Source of the DNA: Deltaproteobacteria bacterium
GTDB taxonomy: Bacteria; Desulfobacterota; Syntrophobacteria; Syntrophobacterales; Thermodesulforhabdaceae
Assembly: GCA_019309115.1 (NCBI GenBank)
Contig: JAFDGW010000003.1
Location: forward strand, 29,991-93,990
Direction: 5' to 3'
Length of the DNA stretch: 64,000 nt
Shown: positions 10,906 to 19,763 of the stretch, piece after piece
How the letters are laid out: every line of letters starts with the position of its first letter
Position numbering within the stretch: the stretch's first letter is position 1
Position numbers and translations under genes: made by a program
The notes under the pieces: generated by a model
Seen by the model: the letters and a program-made list of their open reading frames with translations, nothing else
Told to the model about the DNA's origin: nothing
The model's database searches: none

Positions 10906-12576
10906 ATGGAAAAGAGAGCATTACTGGCTTTTTTGCTGTCTGTGGTGATTCTGCTGATCTGGGACTTTTATTTCACCCCGCAAAATCAGCAGGTGAAACC
11001 ACCTGCTCAAGATTCTCAGTCTGTTAGAGAAGATAAATCTACCCCATCGCAAAAGCAGGCGGTTCCGCTTCCTTCTGTTAATATAGAACCAAAAGAATTG
11101 CCCCGGCTTCGGTTGGATAAGGCTGCAACCGCCTTTAAGAAATGGACGGTGGATAGCCCGTTGTATGTCGCCGAAATTCTTCAACCAGGCGCGAGATTAT
11201 TTTCCTTTAAGCTAAAGAAGCATAGAGAAAGCGCTGATAAAAATTCGCCCCCTATGGAGTTGGTTACAGCTTATCCCTTCGGATACTTGCCATGTGCTGT
11301 GGAGTTAATTAACTCGGAGTATCTCAATTTATCGGTGGTTCCATATTCCGGTCCCAGTGTGACTAGGGCTGTTATAGGTGATGGTAGTGAAAGGCTGAGC
11401 TGGAGCTTTGAAAAGACAATTCCCGATGTGGTTTACGTAAGAAAAAAATTTGACTGGCAGTCTAATAGCTATGTCGTTGACTTGGGGGTTGAGCTGAAGA
11501 ATTTGTCTACCAGACCCCTAGAAGACAGGTTAGGGTTGAGTTTCTACTTTCTTCCATACTTGAAACATGAACCGTCTTTTAACAGGTCGCGGCTGGTGTA
11601 TTTTGCGGAACGCGAACGGCACACAGTTAGTCTTAAGAATCTAAGGAAGGAAGCATTTGTTTTGAAAACGCCTGTAAGCTGGTTAGGATACGAAAACAAT
11701 TATTTTATACAGGCTATTGTACCCATGTCGGAGGAGGTGTACTCTTTCGTCGCAAGGATGCTTAATCCGCAGGAAAATCTGCTTCAGGTGGTTTATCTGT
11801 CATCAGCTTTTAGGCTTAAACCGGGAGAAGATCGCCTCTGGAAGTTTCGGCTTTACCTTGGACCCAAGGAAGTCAAAGAATTAAAGAAAGCAGGGCATAG
11901 CCTTGTTGCTTCTATCAGCTACGGCTGGGTTTCTTTCCTTGCGAAACCCTTACTTAAAGGGCTGGTGTGGCTTTACAGATACACTCACAATTATGGAATT
12001 GCTATAATTATATTGACGATGGTCATCAAACTTCTATTCTGGCCTCTTACACATAAGAGTTATCAATCCATGCAGAAGATGAAAAAAATTCAACCTATGA
12101 TTGCCCAGCTTCGAGAGAAATACAAAGACGACCGTGAACGACTCAACCAAGAGCTTCTTGCACTTTACCGTACTTACAAGGTCAATCCTATGGGGGGGTG
12201 TTTGCCCATAATTCTTCAAATTCCCTTCTTCTTTGCACTCTACCGAATGCTATATAGCTCGGTTGAACTTCGTCATCAGCCCTTTTGCCTGTGGATAAAC
12301 GACCTCACAGCTCCCGATAGACTCTACGTAGGCGTGCACATCCCTTATCTTGGGGGTATTCCCGTACTAACAATCTTGATGGGTATTTCAATGTTCGTTC
12401 AGCAAAAAATGACCCCATCGATGGGAGACCCCAGGCAGGATAAGCTCATGCTTCTTATGCCCGTTGTGTTTACCATATTCTTTGTCAACTTTCCATCGGG
12501 GCTTGTGTTGTATTGGTTTGTGAATAACCTCCTGTCCATCGTGCAGCAGTACTGGATCAATCGCACGGTAAAGTAG
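10906..12576 (+). CDS. yidC: Membrane protein insertase YidC
   Basis: 556 residues, the Gram-negative form. It has an N-terminal signal-anchor (about residues 5-24, ALLAFLLSVVILLIWDFYF), a large periplasmic beta-sandwich domain (about 60-340) and the conserved Oxa1-type five-helix core (about 350-550). The core includes YGIAIIILTMVIKLLFWPLT and a hydrophilic coiled loop (MQKMKKIQPMIAQLREKYKD) with the groove-lining arginine region. It inserts membrane proteins alone or with SecYEG. It lies in the rpmH-rnpA-yidD-yidC-jag run. Confidence 0.96.
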   Translation: MEKRALLAFLLSVVILLIWDFYFTPQNQQVKPPAQDSQSVREDKSTPSQKQAVPLPSVNIEPKELPRLRLDKAATAFKKWTVDSPLYVAEILQPGARLFSFKLKKHRESADKNSPPMELVTAYPFGYLPCAVELINSEYLNLSVVPYSGPSVTRAVIGDGSERLSWSFEKTIPDVVYVRKKFDWQSNSYVVDLGVELKNLSTRPLEDRLGLSFYFLPYLKHEPSFNRSRLVYFAERERHTVSLKNLRKEAFVLKTPVSWLGYENNYFIQAIVPMSEEVYSFVARMLNPQENLLQVVYLSSAFRLKPGEDRLWKFRLYLGPKEVKELKKAGHSLVASISYGWVSFLAKPLLKGLVWLYRYTHNYGIAIIILTMVIKLLFWPLTHKSYQSMQKMKKIQPMIAQLREKYKDDRERLNQELLALYRTYKVNPMGGCLPIILQIPFFFALYRMLYSSVELRHQPFCLWINDLTAPDRLYVGVHIPYLGGIPVLTILMGISMFVQQKMTPSMGDPRQDKLMLLMPVVFTIFFVNFPSGLVLYWFVNNLLSIVQQYWINRTVK

Positions 12577-12617
12577 CGGTCCTGACTCAGTTGACCATCG
12601 AACGGAGGAAGTAAATT

Positions 12618-13295
12618 ATGTCTGTGCTTGAAATCGAAGAAAAATCACTGGAAGAAGCCATTAGGGTTGCCTGTGAGAGATTAAAACTCCCTCGTGAGTT
12701 GCTAGAAATTGAAATCATTTCAAAGGGCTCTTCGGGTATTTTCGGTATAGTTGGTGCCAAGAAGGCGAAGATCAGGGTTAGGCCGAAAGTTCCTTCCTTT
12801 GAGCATGCTGCTGAACGGGCCAAGGAAGTGTTGTCTTACATACTAGAGTATGTAAACCTTCCAACGGTTGTGGAAGCGGAAGCACGAGATGACCATGTTT
12901 ATTTGAACATTGTCAGTAATGGTTCTGGGTTGCTTATTGGCAAAAAAGGGCAAACCCTTACGGCTTTACAATATCTGGTGAGCAGGATTATCAGCAAAGA
13001 ACTGGGACGAAATATACCCGTGGTTGTTGATGCCGAAAACTATCGTGCCCGAAGGGAAAAAAGTCTTCAGGATCTGGCCCGACAATTAAGTGCCAAGGTA
13101 AAACGGTTGAAGAAGCCCATTGCAACTGGGCCAATGAACGCACAGGATCGCAGGATAATTCATCTCGCACTGAAAGATGAACCGGCGGTTAAAACCAAAA
13201 GCAAAGGTGAAGGTAATATGCGTCGAGTTGTTATATATCCCGTCAGGGCGGGCGGAGGAAGTTCGAGAAACAACAGCCGAAATTCAAACCGTTAA
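12618..13295 (+). CDS. jag: Jag/KhpB-type RNA-binding protein (Jag-N, KH, R3H)
   Basis: 225 residues. An N-terminal Jag domain (SLEEAIRVACERLKLPRELL, ending GIFGIVGAKKAKI) is followed by a KH domain with the GLLIGKKGQTLTALQYLVS motif (about residues 110-128) and an R3H domain (MNAQDRRIIHLALKD, about 172-187). The tail is Ser/Asn/Arg-rich. Jag/KhpB proteins bind RNA and affect cell elongation and sRNA biology in Gram-positives; here the position behind yidC is the conserved one. GGAGGAAG precedes the ATG. Confidence 0.92.
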   Translation: MSVLEIEEKSLEEAIRVACERLKLPRELLEIEIISKGSSGIFGIVGAKKAKIRVRPKVPSFEHAAERAKEVLSYILEYVNLPTVVEAEARDDHVYLNIVSNGSGLLIGKKGQTLTALQYLVSRIISKELGRNIPVVVDAENYRARREKSLQDLARQLSAKVKRLKKPIATGPMNAQDRRIIHLALKDEPAVKTKSKGEGNMRRVVIYPVRAGGGSSRNNSRNSNR

Positions 13296-13344
13296 AGTAT
13301 CCAAGATCCGCTGTGCACGATGGGCAGGCTTTGCTTTTTAAAAT

Positions 13345-14745
13345 ATGATTCGAGATATACTGGCAAAAGATACTATATGTGCTATTGCTACTCCGCTAGG
13401 TCTTGGGGGAATTGGTATTGTTCGGGTAAGCGGGCGCCTGTCGGAGTCGATTGCTGAGCGAGTATTTGTACCTTCTCGCGCGCAGTTCCCCCTTACGTCT
13501 CATCGACTCTATCACGGTTGGATCCGAAATCCCCGCACGGATGCTCTGATCGATGAAGTTTTGCTTTCCTTGATGAAAGCTCCGCACACCTATACCAGGG
13601 AAGATGTGCTGGAGATTAATTGTCACAGTGGGTATGCGGTGCTGGAGGAAATCTTGGAAATTGTAATGGAATGCGGAGCGAGGTTAGCAGAGCCTGGAGA
13701 ATTTACCTACAGGGCGTTTTTGAACGGCAGGATTGATCTGGTTCAGGCTGAAGCTGTTGTGGACATTGTAGAGAGCCGTTCGAAGAAATCCCTCGAGATA
13801 GCTAGAAATCAATTGCATGGCGCTTTTTCGGAGATTGTCCAGAATTGGCTGGAATTGCTTACAGATTTTATATCTGAGCTTGAGGCTCATGTGGATTTTG
13901 CTGAGGACATCGACGAAGAGCTGGATCTGCACGTCTTTGCTGCCAGGTTGGGTTCTGAACTTATAGCCCCCATGGAGCGTGTGTTGGACAGGGCTTCGAG
14001 ATCGAGAATTGTTCAGGAAGGTGTCAGACTTGCTATTGTGGGAAAACCTAACGTCGGAAAGTCATCCCTTCTGAATGCCCTGTTGCAAAAGGATAAGGCG
14101 ATAGTTACAGAGTTTGCTGGTACCACAAGAGACGTGGTAGAAGATTATATAATCCTTGACGGGATTCTTCTGAAGATAATGGACACAGCTGGAATCAGGG
14201 AGAAAGCCGATCCCATCGAACAAATGGGCATAGAGAGAACCCTTAAAGCGGTGGAAAGCGCTCATGTGATCATCTGGGTTCTGGATAGATCCGTACCTTT
14301 GTCTAACGAGGATTTTCGCATTTTTGATGTGGTTCGTGGTCGGCGGATTCTGGGGATTTTGAATAAGTCCGACCTCCCACCGGCCTTCGAGGAAGATGAG
14401 GTCAGGAGGGCGTTTGGTTCCGACTTTCCCGTCGTTACAATATCAGTGTTCAGACGGGACGATGTTGCTTATGTTAAACAGTTGTTAAGGCAAGAGTACC
14501 TTGCTGAGCTGGTGGATGATTCCTCAGAGGCTTTTGCCATCAATCGCAGGCAGGAAGAACATCTGCGGGGATGCTTGGATCATCTTAAAGAAGCTCAAAC
14601 CCTGCTAGAAAAGGGGGAATTTCTGGAGTTGGTGCTTTATGAGCTACATCATGGTAAGAAAGAATTGGAAGTTATAGTCGGTAAGGGCCATCTTACCGAT
14701 GATATTTTGGATCGAGTATTTTCACGGTTTTGTATAGGTAAATAA
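13345..14745 (+). CDS. mnmE: tRNA modification GTPase MnmE
   Basis: 466 residues with the three expected parts: the N-terminal tetrahydrofolate-binding domain (DTICAIATPLGLGGIGIVRV), a helical domain, and an inserted G domain with P-loop GKPNVGKSSLLNAL, DTAGI and NKSD. The end is the invariant FCIGK with the catalytic cysteine. With MnmG it makes the 5-carboxymethylaminomethyl modification of U34 in several tRNAs. It is followed 3 bp later by rsmG, a common pairing. Confidence 0.97.
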   Translation: MIRDILAKDTICAIATPLGLGGIGIVRVSGRLSESIAERVFVPSRAQFPLTSHRLYHGWIRNPRTDALIDEVLLSLMKAPHTYTREDVLEINCHSGYAVLEEILEIVMECGARLAEPGEFTYRAFLNGRIDLVQAEAVVDIVESRSKKSLEIARNQLHGAFSEIVQNWLELLTDFISELEAHVDFAEDIDEELDLHVFAARLGSELIAPMERVLDRASRSRIVQEGVRLAIVGKPNVGKSSLLNALLQKDKAIVTEFAGTTRDVVEDYIILDGILLKIMDTAGIREKADPIEQMGIERTLKAVESAHVIIWVLDRSVPLSNEDFRIFDVVRGRRILGILNKSDLPPAFEEDEVRRAFGSDFPVVTISVFRRDDVAYVKQLLRQEYLAELVDDSSEAFAINRRQEEHLRGCLDHLKEAQTLLEKGEFLELVLYELHHGKKELEVIVGKGHLTDDILDRVFSRFCIGK

Positions 14746-14748
14746 TTA

Positions 14749-15462
14749 ATGACGACTTTTAAGGTTCCGAAAGCTCCAGCATGGTTTGGTCAGAAGCTTT
14801 TCAGTATCGCTAATGATTTTGGGTTGACCTTGGAAAATACTCAGGTCGAATTGATGGTGAGACATGCCGAGCTTGTTTTTTACTGGAATCGTACGAGTAA
14901 TCTTACTGCTATAAATAGTTGGGAAGATATGTTGAATTTTCATTACCTTGATTCGCTAGTCCCCTCTTTATGGCTACCGAAGTATGGAAATGCCCTCGAT
15001 ATTGGCACAGGAGCAGGATTTCCAGGAGTACCCATCAAGATAGCCTATCCAAAGCTTAACGTAACCTTATGTGATAAAAAACGCAAAAAAGCAAACTTTT
15101 TGAAGGTATTTCTGGCTTTCGCTTCTCTCGATTCCATAAGCATTCATTTAGGGGAATGGCAACAGCTAGCACGGCATAGGTTCCACGGCTTTGATTTGGT
15201 CATGGTTAGAGCACTTAGCCTTTCTGTGTTAGACATAAATTACATTGTCGATAACCTGCTGAGTGAGAAGGGAGTGCTTGCCGTGTGGGCAGGGATCAAC
15301 CCAGGATTTTCAAAGAGATTGAAAGGCCTATTCGGGAAAGTCGGGCTGAAAAGCTACCACATTCCCGGCCTTAAAAGGCGTTACCTGGTCCTGATTGGAA
15401 GAAGTGGTTATGATGAAGAAGTATGGTCTTGCTCAAAACATAAACGTGTTGGTAGTGGATGA
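14749..15462 (+). CDS. rsmG: 16S rRNA 7-methylguanosine methyltransferase RsmG (GidB)
   Basis: 237 residues, with WNRTSNLTAI, the SAM-binding motif ALDIGTGAGFPGVPIKIAYP and LCDKKRKKANFLK. RsmG methylates G527 (E. coli numbering) of 16S rRNA. The gene starts 3 bp after mnmE and its 3' end overlaps the next sensor gene by about 50 bp, so the mnmE-rsmG-sensor genes are probably one transcript. Confidence 0.94.
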   Translation: MTTFKVPKAPAWFGQKLFSIANDFGLTLENTQVELMVRHAELVFYWNRTSNLTAINSWEDMLNFHYLDSLVPSLWLPKYGNALDIGTGAGFPGVPIKIAYPKLNVTLCDKKRKKANFLKVFLAFASLDSISIHLGEWQQLARHRFHGFDLVMVRALSLSVLDINYIVDNLLSEKGVLAVWAGINPGFSKRLKGLFGKVGLKSYHIPGLKRRYLVLIGRSGYDEEVWSCSKHKRVGSG

Positions 15463-16864
15463 TGATCCAGACGCTGGATCTTTTTTAGTTCATGTTCTCC
15501 AACAAAGGGAATATCGGGTTTTTTACTATAGCAATCCCTTTGAAGCCATCCGTAGTGCCAAGAAAAGGTCCTTTGCCCTTGCATTTGTTGATGTTCACAT
15601 GCCGGAAATGAGCGGTCTTGAAGTCATATCCATTCTCAAACGGCAGAATCCGGAAATAGAAATCGTAATAGTCAGCGGATATGGATCTCTGGACGATGCT
15701 GTCAGAGCCATAAAGGTAGGGATAAATGATTATCTTAAAAAGCCATTCTCAGTGGATGAAGTTTCTTTTTGTCTTAATAGATTTGAGGAAAGAAAGCGAA
15801 TAAGAGATCAGCTTCGCAAAACCGAAGAAAGGTATGCTCAGCTTGTACAAAATTTACCCCTGATAGTTTTTGTCCTGAACAGTGAACTAAAATTGGAATT
15901 CATCAATAAAGCTGTGGAACCACTTCTGGGTTACTCCCCTTCGGAAGCGGTGGCTATGGGGAACTGGTTTCACGTTACCGTTCATCCTGAGGATAAGGAA
16001 AGAATATTCGAAAGGTTTGAGACTTTTTTCAAAGGGAGCTGTGGGGCTTTCAAGGAAGAGTGTAAGCTCGTTCATAAAAAGGGACATACCATATACACAA
16101 TTGTACACTCTCTTCCGTTTTATGGAGGGACGGATGCTCCGCGCCGCCTTGAAGGCATTATCGTGGACATAACGGATAGACTTTTTTACGAGCGTTCCAT
16201 TATCCAGCAGGAGAAACTGAAGACCTTGGGAGCAATTGCAACGGAAGTGGCTCACGAGATTCGAAATCCCCTTACTTCGATCGGGGGATTTGCGAGAAGG
16301 ATAAAGAAAAAGCATCCTGAGCTGAGAGAGGCAGATATTATTCTACAAGAGACTAGGCGTCTGGAAAAGCTGCTTAATCGAATACGCAATTACCTCCGCC
16401 CTATGGATATAGAGAAAGTTTATATCAACGCCAATGAAATCATTGAAAGGTGTTGTGAATTGTTGCAACCGGAAATGGACCACAAGGGAATCATATGCAA
16501 CATGGAGCTGGATCCAAGACTCCCTCATATTTTCGTTGATCCCAATGTGTTATTACAAGTTTTGATAAACCTTTACAGAAATGCCATTGAAGGTAGTAGA
16601 GACCGCAGAGGGTTTACTGTTAGGACTTTTGCAACAGAAAACCATGTGCACATTCAGTGTGTGTCTCCTTTAAAGGAAGGTGAAGTGATTGATTGTGAAG
16701 CCATATTTCTACCTTTTGCGGAAGGTGGGCGGAGTGTAGGCCTTCCCCTTTCGTATCGGCTTGTGAAAAGCATGGGAGGGCTACTTTCCTGCACTCAGGA
16801 GAACCATGATGTGGTGTTCACCATTACCTTTCCTATCGCCAGAATTGAAAAGAGCGAATCCTGA
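15410..16864 (+). CDS. Receiver-PAS-histidine kinase hybrid with degenerate ATP-binding domain
   Basis: About 484 residues from ATG 15410, preferred because GGAAGAAG lies upstream (an in-frame TTG at 15395 is the longer option). Order: CheY-like receiver (VLVVDDDPDAG, phospho-site LAFVDVHMPEMSG, KKPFSVDE), PAS domain (about 140-265, LPLIVFVLNSELKLEFINKA), HisKA H-box (VAHEIRNPLTSIGGFARRI) and an HATPase-like domain. N-box residues INLYRNAIEG are present, but the DxGxG G1 box is not recognisable; the corresponding segment reads CVSPLKEGEVID. The G2-like GLPLSYRLVKSMGG also differs from GLGL. No transmembrane segment, so cytoplasmic. It may have weak, altered or no kinase activity. Confidence 0.85.
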   Translation: MMKKYGLAQNINVLVVDDDPDAGSFLVHVLQQREYRVFYYSNPFEAIRSAKKRSFALAFVDVHMPEMSGLEVISILKRQNPEIEIVIVSGYGSLDDAVRAIKVGINDYLKKPFSVDEVSFCLNRFEERKRIRDQLRKTEERYAQLVQNLPLIVFVLNSELKLEFINKAVEPLLGYSPSEAVAMGNWFHVTVHPEDKERIFERFETFFKGSCGAFKEECKLVHKKGHTIYTIVHSLPFYGGTDAPRRLEGIIVDITDRLFYERSIIQQEKLKTLGAIATEVAHEIRNPLTSIGGFARRIKKKHPELREADIILQETRRLEKLLNRIRNYLRPMDIEKVYINANEIIERCCELLQPEMDHKGIICNMELDPRLPHIFVDPNVLLQVLINLYRNAIEGSRDRRGFTVRTFATENHVHIQCVSPLKEGEVIDCEAIFLPFAEGGRSVGLPLSYRLVKSMGGLLSCTQENHDVVFTITFPIARIEKSES

Positions 16865-16942
16865 AAACATAACTTTCCCGCGCAATCTTGCGTACAAAGC
16901 GAAATTATCGTTTTTGGGCTATAGAGCTTGCTCAACCCTCGA

Positions 16943-16971
16943 TTGACAAGGTTTACTTCTTTCTTTTACCT
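16943..16971 (+). promoter_or_regulatory. Candidate sigma-70 promoter for the TGS GTPase gene
   Basis: A perfect TTGACA (16943-16948), a 17-bp spacer and TTACCT (16966-16971), about 40 bp before the ATG at 17012. It lies in the 147-bp gap after the sensor gene. Confidence 0.45.
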
Positions 16972-17011
16972 TATTTGAGACTAAGAGACTAACAAAACTG
17001 GAGCAGTCTTA

Positions 17012-17998
17012 ATGCCGGCAAATCTGCCACCTCATTATTTTGAAGCAGAGAAACGGTATCGTGAGGCAAAGAGCCCTGAGGAAAAGGTGCGCGCACTTGA
17101 GGAAATGCTCACCATTATGCCAAAACACAAGGGTACGGATAAACTCAGGGCCTCTTTGACGAGCAAAATAGCCAAATTCAAGGCGCTGGCTCAGCAGAAA
17201 AAATCAACTTCTAGGCGCGACGCTGCTTACGCAATAGAAAAAGAGGGGGCGCTTCAGATTGCGTGTATTGGACCGCCCAATACTGGCAAGTCTTCTTTGG
17301 TCGCTTCGCTTACAAAGGCCACACCAGAAGTTGCCGATTTTCCTCATTCTACTTGGAAACCAACACCCGGAATGGCTGCCTTTGAGAATGTTCAGTTTCA
17401 GCTCATTGATACGCCTCCAATAAATCGAGAATATGTCGATCCATGGATGGCTGATCTCATGAGGCGAGCGGATATCCTCGCCATTGTGGTGGATCTAAAG
17501 GATGATCCTTTTGGGCATTTTGACGAGACTGTTGAGGTGCTCAACAGCTTGAGAATTTACCCTAAAGGGTTGTCCATTCCTTCCGACCTTCCGAAGAAGC
17601 CCTTTGTTAAGAAAACGATGGTTGTTGTTAATAAAGTGGACACGGAAAAGGACGAGGAAGACTTTGAAGTTTTCCTGGAACTTTCTGAAATGGCGCTCCC
17701 TTGTGTGCCTTATTCAACCCGGCACGATAAATATCGCGGTGGGTTGTTGAAAAAGATTTATGAAGTTGGTGAAATCATTCGAGTATATACAAAAGCGCCG
17801 GGAAAGGAGCCGGATTTGAAAGCGCCTTTTGTGCTGCCAAAAGATAGCACCTTGGAGGATTTAGCTGCTAAAATTCACAAGGATTTTCTGGAAAAGTTAA
17901 AATATGCGAAAATTTGGGGTGTTGCTGTTTTTAACGGCCAGATGGTTCAGAAGGACTACGTTCTTCAAGATGGCGATATAGTAGAAATGCACATCTGA
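17012..17998 (+). CDS. DRG/Obg-like GTPase with C-terminal TGS domain
   Basis: 328 residues. An N-terminal helical domain (EAEKRYREAKSPEEKVRALE, then IMPKHKGTDKLRASL) resembles archaeal and eukaryotic DRG-related GTPases. The G domain has P-loop GPPNTGKSSLV, a G3 of the form DTPP rather than DTPG, and NKVD. The C-terminal TGS domain (about 265-328) ends with VFNGQMVQKDYVLQDGDIVE. Such proteins bind ribosomes or RNA in related families; the role of this subgroup in bacteria is not known to me. It stands alone between a promoter-like gap and the sigma factor. Confidence 0.85.
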   Translation: MPANLPPHYFEAEKRYREAKSPEEKVRALEEMLTIMPKHKGTDKLRASLTSKIAKFKALAQQKKSTSRRDAAYAIEKEGALQIACIGPPNTGKSSLVASLTKATPEVADFPHSTWKPTPGMAAFENVQFQLIDTPPINREYVDPWMADLMRRADILAIVVDLKDDPFGHFDETVEVLNSLRIYPKGLSIPSDLPKKPFVKKTMVVVNKVDTEKDEEDFEVFLELSEMALPCVPYSTRHDKYRGGLLKKIYEVGEIIRVYTKAPGKEPDLKAPFVLPKDSTLEDLAAKIHKDFLEKLKYAKIWGVAVFNGQMVQKDYVLQDGDIVEMHI

Positions 17999-18036
17999 TC
18001 TTCCCGGTTGCTCGCAGAAGTAAGCTTTGGGTTGAA

Positions 18037-18065
18037 TTGACTGTTTGTTTCCGGATTCTTAAATT
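18037..18065 (+). promoter_or_regulatory. Candidate promoter for the sigma-70 family gene
   Basis: TTGACT (18037-18042), a 17-bp spacer and TAAATT (18060-18065), about 70 bp before the ATG at 18135. Downstream, GGGCCCGGG followed by a run of T (about 18096-18111) could form a short GC-rich hairpin in the leader. Confidence 0.4.
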
Positions 18066-18134
18066 TAAAAAGTAATGAATCTGTGTTTTCATGTCGGGCC
18101 CGGGTTTTTTCAGGGTGCCGAGGAGGGATAGCCT

Positions 18135-19379
18135 ATGAGGCTAGAAGAAAGAGATACGGAATCACTGGATGGTATTTTCCTTTTGGAAAATGGAATTCGA
18201 AAATGCAGGGAGAATAACGAAAATTCTATGGAAGTTGATGAATTAGAATTTTCCGGATCGAATGATGATAAAACCGAGATAGCCGAAGACACGGAGGCCG
18301 CAGGGGTAGATGTAGACGAATATCTTTTTGATTCTGACCATGTTTCAGCATATTTGAAGGAAATTGCTGGGTATTATTTGTTAAGTCCTGAGCGCGAGAT
18401 TGAGCTGGCGGAGACGATTAGAGATGGTCAGAATGAACTAATGGAACTTGTTAAGGAAGAAGCCTCTAGAGACGATCATTTTCGACAGATTCATCGGAAG
18501 GTTTTGAAACTCCATGCGAAGGAAAAAAAGTTTCCTGGTGTTAGAGACAAGATCTTGAAGGTAATCCAGCGATCCATCAATCAGATGGTGAAGAAATGGC
18601 CCGATAACGAGCACTACTGGGATTTGAAGTGCCGCTGTGATGAAATAATGGATCGTATTAATAGGGCAAAAAATGAAATGGTAAAGGGCAATCTCCGATT
18701 GGTCCTCAGTATTGCTAAAAGATATCGTGGAAGAGGGATGAGTTTTGACGATCTGATTCAAGAAGGAAATCTTGGGCTTTTAAAAGCCGTTGGGAGGTAT
18801 GATCACACGAAGGGTAACCGATTCAGCACTTATGCCACGTGGTGGGTCAGGCAGAGTATAATTCGCGGTATTTACGACAAAACCCGCACCATAAGACTTC
18901 CGGTGCATTTTATCGAACTGCGGAATCTGTATCACAAGGTTTATCACGAGCTGTATAGGGAATTCGGTAGAGAACCAACGCTGGAAGAGATTGCCGAAAG
19001 GGCAGGGATACCTTCAGACAAGGTGGAATCTGTCATCAAAACTACGGGGCAACCTCTGTCGTTGGATATGACGGTTGGTGATGACGACCAAAAACTGGGA
19101 GATTTTATTGCCAGCATTTCTGAGGATTCGCCGGCTGATTCGATGAGGGAAAAGGAGCTTTATGAGGTGCTCAGGCGTTTGCTGGCGACTTTGCAACCTC
19201 GAGAAGAGAAAATCTTGCGTCTCAGATTTGGGATAGATGGTAATCCTGAGGAAACACTCGAGCAAATCGGTCGCAGTTTTAATGTGTCCAAAGAAAGGAT
19301 CAGGCAGATCGAAAAGAAGGCTTTGCAGAAACTTCAACATCCGAAAAGGCGGGCGTTACTAGAACCGTTCCTTGAGTGA
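18135..19379 (+). CDS. RNA polymerase sigma factor, RpoD/RpoS-like (no region 1.1)
   Basis: 414 residues. Region 1.2 (DHVSAYLKEIAGYYLLSPER) is followed by an 80-90 residue helical insert, then regions 2.1-2.4 (NLRLVLSIAKRYRGRGMSFD, DLIQEGNLGLLKAVGRYDHT, TYATWWVRQSIIRGI), region 3 (REPTLEEIAERAGIP) and region 4 (LRLRFGIDGNPEETLEQIGR, NVSKERIRQIEKKALQKLQH). The N-terminal acidic leader is not a typical region 1.1. This suggests a group 2 (RpoS-like) or short primary sigma factor; the window alone does not say whether a longer RpoD exists. GAGGAGGGATAG precedes the ATG at a usable distance. Confidence 0.9.
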   Translation: MRLEERDTESLDGIFLLENGIRKCRENNENSMEVDELEFSGSNDDKTEIAEDTEAAGVDVDEYLFDSDHVSAYLKEIAGYYLLSPEREIELAETIRDGQNELMELVKEEASRDDHFRQIHRKVLKLHAKEKKFPGVRDKILKVIQRSINQMVKKWPDNEHYWDLKCRCDEIMDRINRAKNEMVKGNLRLVLSIAKRYRGRGMSFDDLIQEGNLGLLKAVGRYDHTKGNRFSTYATWWVRQSIIRGIYDKTRTIRLPVHFIELRNLYHKVYHELYREFGREPTLEEIAERAGIPSDKVESVIKTTGQPLSLDMTVGDDDQKLGDFIASISEDSPADSMREKELYEVLRRLLATLQPREEKILRLRFGIDGNPEETLEQIGRSFNVSKERIRQIEKKALQKLQHPKRRALLEPFLE

Positions 19380-19522
19380 GCTGCAATGGAGCGTCTTGGT
19401 AATGCTAGCTGTTACTTGGCTTTGTAATTTTCCAAGTGTATGCTGACCAACGGGGATAGATTTATGGGACTGGAAGTTTTCTGGCTGAGGGCTGTAGGAA
19501 ATTCAAGGGCGAGCAGGCGAAA

Positions 19523-19745
19523 GGGTTATTAACAGTTACTTGATTTTTTGATTTTATTTGCTTATTTGTATGCATGCACACAAACGAGTTATAGTGTTAT
19601 AGATTTATGAGCTGTGGGCAACTAAAGGGGCTTGTCTCCGATGGTGTCAGGCAACGTAAGCCGTTACGTCTGACTCCACAGCTCATTGAAGTGGATGTTC
19701 ATCTGAGCAGAAATAGGAAGCTGTGAGTAGGAAAAAGGTGACGGT
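19523..19745 (+). mobile_element. Degenerate IS607-like element, copy 2 (internally deleted, MITE-like)
   Basis: This fills most of the 378-bp gap between the sigma factor and yhbY. It shares with copy 1 the left end (AACAGTTACTTGATTTTTTG at 19531, then ATTTTATTTGCTT) and about 135 bp of right end (19607-19745), but the recombinase start is lost: an internal deletion about 60 bp larger than in copy 1. Same orientation as copy 1. The remaining gap, 19380-19522, shows no gene or clear hairpin. Boundaries are estimated from the loss of similarity. Confidence 0.7.
19607..19726 (+). pseudogene. Remnant of TnpB C-terminus, copy 2
   Basis: 39 codons plus stop in the same frame and of the same length as 1688-1807, starting ATG AGC TGT GGG and ending VRQRKPLRLTPQLIEVDVHL, SRNRKL, stop. 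Substitutions relative to copy 1 are largely conservative in the last 26 residues and denser in the first 13. No intact TnpB is encoded in the window. Confidence 0.55.
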
Positions 19746-19763
19746 AAAGCGTCTAGTTTGGGC

